Source: CAYWBI01 sp964456445 (lineage in GTDB: Bacteria > Calditrichota > Calditrichia > Calditrichales > J004). Taken from it: 6,623 nucleotides of DNA. Shown one piece after another: positions 5,294 through 6,623 of this stretch (position 1 is the stretch's first letter; each line of letters begins with the position of its first letter). The DNA is taken from assembly GCA_964456445.1 (NCBI GenBank), contig CAYWBI010000200.1, forward strand, positions 1-6,623, given 5' to 3'. The position numbers and the translations under genes were made by a program. The notes under the pieces are model-generated. The model did no database searches. It was not told where the DNA came from and saw nothing but the letters and a program-made list of their open reading frames with translations.

Positions 5294-5839
5294 TTAATAT
5301 TCTAAGTAGCCAATAACAAAGCCCAGCCCTACATAGAACCCATTGTTCTTGCCGGAGATGGTAAATAGCGGTACGTCCAGTTTAAACTTAAGTCCTAATT
5401 TGTTGTCCCAAAAATATTTGTTTACATCAAAGCCAAACTTGATAAAGTTGCCAGCTCTGTCAATATTGCTTTTGTCTAACGAAGCTGAATTTACGTATGA
5501 AAGATATACGCTGACAGGAAAATTACCTTTTTGAGATGAAGCCCTTAGCGAAAAATATAAGTTCCTTAGCGGAAAGCCCTCAGCCACCTTAACAAGACCA
5601 AAGACATGTGTCAGGTCAGCGCCCGCCTGAAAGCCATAGCTGTTTAGCCCCGGTCCTTTTTTATAGATATCAATATCGCCATATATGGAAACCCTGTTGA
5701 ACAGGATAGCGCTTGTAATATCTGCCTGAATGCCTTTAAAAAAAATGCCGGTAGAAGGAGCGGATTGTGCAGGAGCGCTTCTTACCGCTGCCATAAAGAG
5801 TAAACCGCATAAAATGGGCAAGATATAAATTTTTTTCAT
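5294..5839 (-). CDS. secreted 181-aa protein, probable small outer-membrane beta-barrel
   Basis: I do not recognise a named family. The ATG at 5839 is preceded by AGGA seven bases upstream. Residues 1-24 form a Sec signal peptide (KK, then ILPILCGLLFMAAV, cleavage probably after the APA at 22-24). Cys11 lies inside the hydrophobic core and lacks a lipobox, so it is not a lipoprotein. The mature part has no helical membrane segment. It shows alternating hydrophobic and polar stretches and many Gly/Tyr/Phe, for example LYFSLRA, VSVYLSYV and KLGLKFKLDVPLF. It ends in GFYVGLGFVIGYLEY, with a terminal aromatic residue as in many outer-membrane barrels. An 8-stranded barrel would suit the length. 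It lies 97 bp downstream of rodA on the same strand with a palindrome in its leader, so it may have its own promoter. Confidence 0.8.
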   Translation of the reverse strand: MKKIYILPILCGLLFMAAVRSAPAQSAPSTGIFFKGIQADITSAILFNRVSIYGDIDIYKKGPGLNSYGFQAGADLTHVFGLVKVAEGFPLRNLYFSLRASSQKGNFPVSVYLSYVNSASLDKSNIDRAGNFIKFGFDVNKYFWDNKLGLKFKLDVPLFTISGKNNGFYVGLGFVIGYLEY

Positions 5840-5864
5840 GTTCGGGTCCTTTTTACAAGATGTC

Positions 5865-5877
5865 AACCGGGCCGGTT
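5865..5877. promoter_or_regulatory. palindrome in the leader of the secreted-protein gene
   Basis: AACCGG and CCGGTT are perfect 6-bp arms around one G, 25 bases upstream of the start at 5839. A TTGACA-like hexamer overlaps its minus strand end, but no -10 fits at the right distance before the start. It is a possible operator; function unknown. Confidence 0.25.
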
Positions 5878-5936
5878 TTCCTCTGCAATCATTAATGCCA
5901 CAATATAAACAATATATTAATAGCCGGGAAAGTTTT

Positions 5937-6623
5937 TTAAATGGCCAGCCGGTTATAGGATAAATTTTGTGCAATCCCAATGGCAAGCATCATGGTCAAT
6001 AAAAAAGAACGACCGTAACTTATAAAGGGCAAGGGCAGCCCCGTTACGGGAGCGATCCCCACCGTCATGCCGATATTTACAAAAACATGGAAAAACAAGA
6101 TGCTTGCGATCCCGAAAAGCACAATGCTGGAAAATTTGGATTTTACCGTCGAAGCCAAACTGATCAGATAGATGATCAATAGTAAAAAAAGCAGTAATAC
6201 AACCATTACCCCTATAACCCCCCATTCTTCCGCTAAAACGGAAAAAATAAAATCGGTATGTTGGGCCGGCAAAAATTTTAAATGCGTTTGTGTACCGTTT
6301 AAAAATCCCTTGCCCCAAACGCCGCCGGAGCCAATGGCCACCTGGCTTTGAATAATTTGATATCCCGCGCCCCTGGGGTCGTGTTCCGGATTTATAAAAG
6401 TAAGTATCCTGTTTTTTTGATAGGGGTGCAGCTGCTCCCATAAATAAGGTGTTGCCGCCCCAACCGCGCCATGGAACAAAACAACACCAAGCAGAACGAT
6501 TATCCGTTGCCGTGTAAGATACAATATGCCGGTTATGATTATAAGCCAAACGGCGAGTAGCCATAAATTAAACGAGGCAAGTATGGTCACAATCGGAGAG
6601 ATGATGAGAAAAAGTGGAAACCA
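5937..6623 (-). CDS. rodA: RodA, SEDS peptidoglycan polymerase, C-terminal part (cut by window edge)
   Basis: RodA is the inner-membrane SEDS glycosyltransferase that polymerises lipid II for side-wall growth together with PBP2. The window holds its last 228 residues of a usual 370-430; the frame is open to base 6623, so the GTG at 6590 is internal. Recognisable blocks are RILTFINPEHDPRGAGYQ followed by IIQSQVAIGSGGVWGKGFL, then FLPAQHTDFIFSVLAEEWG, whose Asp in HTDF is the proposed catalytic residue of the family, and finally several membrane helices. The conserved C-terminal motif reads GLPLPFISYGRSF, where most RodA/FtsW proteins have SYGGS-S; Arg replaces the second Gly. No terminator follows the TAA at 5937-5939. 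The expected mrdA/PBP2 neighbour would lie beyond the right edge. I prefer RodA to FtsW from the HxDPxGAGYQ region and the wall-gene type, not from synteny. Confidence 0.93.
   Translation of the reverse strand, partial: WFPLFLIISPIVTILASFNLWLLAVWLIIITGILYLTRQRIIVLLGVVLFHGAVGAATPYLWEQLHPYQKNRILTFINPEHDPRGAGYQIIQSQVAIGSGGVWGKGFLNGTQTHLKFLPAQHTDFIFSVLAEEWGVIGVMVVLLLFLLLIIYLISLASTVKSKFSSIVLFGIASILFFHVFVNIGMTVGIAPVTGLPLPFISYGRSFLLTMMLAIGIAQNLSYNRLAI

Noticed and set aside
5953..6564. 203-aa open frame in a second minus strand frame over rodA
   Set aside because: RodA motifs are clear in the other frame; this one is an overlap shadow.

Overview
The window is ordinary bacterial chromosome of moderate G+C. 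It carries housekeeping genes of a Gram-negative (diderm) bacterium: the 3' end of recN, an Mrp/ApbC-type Fe-S P-loop ATPase, a lipoprotein of CpoB/YbgF type, a secreted beta-rich protein, and the 3' part of rodA. Most of the genes have a clear Shine-Dalgarno (AGGAGG or GGAGG). This argues against a typical Bacteroidota genome, where such sites are rare. The gene set would suit an FCB-group lineage (Calditrichota or Ignavibacteria-like) or another deep-branching diderm phylum, but no marker here fixes the phylum.

Left part, + strand: the recN 3' end (to 470), an unrecognised 219-aa protein with an apparent internal duplication (553-1212), a terminator-like hairpin just before mrp, mrp itself (1299-2336) with a strong terminator, then a small MerR/CbpM-like helix-turn-helix protein (about 2559-2780) ending in a bidirectional terminator.

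Middle part, 2783-4033: a scar-like region with no convincing intact gene. It is bracketed by two near-identical copies, about 96-97 bp long, of the terminator region (2775-2870 and 4034-4130). Just inside the first copy is a roughly 65-bp degenerate copy of an internal piece of the CpoB-like gene that lies intact after the second copy. Between them are the N- and C-terminal ends of a deleted, frameshifted archaeal-type AAA ATPase on the minus strand, a perfect 10-bp inverted repeat before that ATPase start, and a broken + strand frame ending in a terminator. The simplest reading is a past duplication of [terminator + lipoprotein gene], followed by acquisition and decay of accessory DNA.

Right part, - strand: the CpoB-like TPR lipoprotein (4142-5005), a 287-bp gap holding a perfect palindrome, a 181-aa secreted probable beta-barrel protein (5294-5839), and the C-terminal 228 residues of RodA (5937 to the window edge). 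RodA, the lipoprotein and the secreted protein all concern the cell envelope; RecN and Mrp are unrelated housekeeping functions (DNA repair, Fe-S delivery). I see no tRNA, rRNA, CRISPR array or intact transposase.
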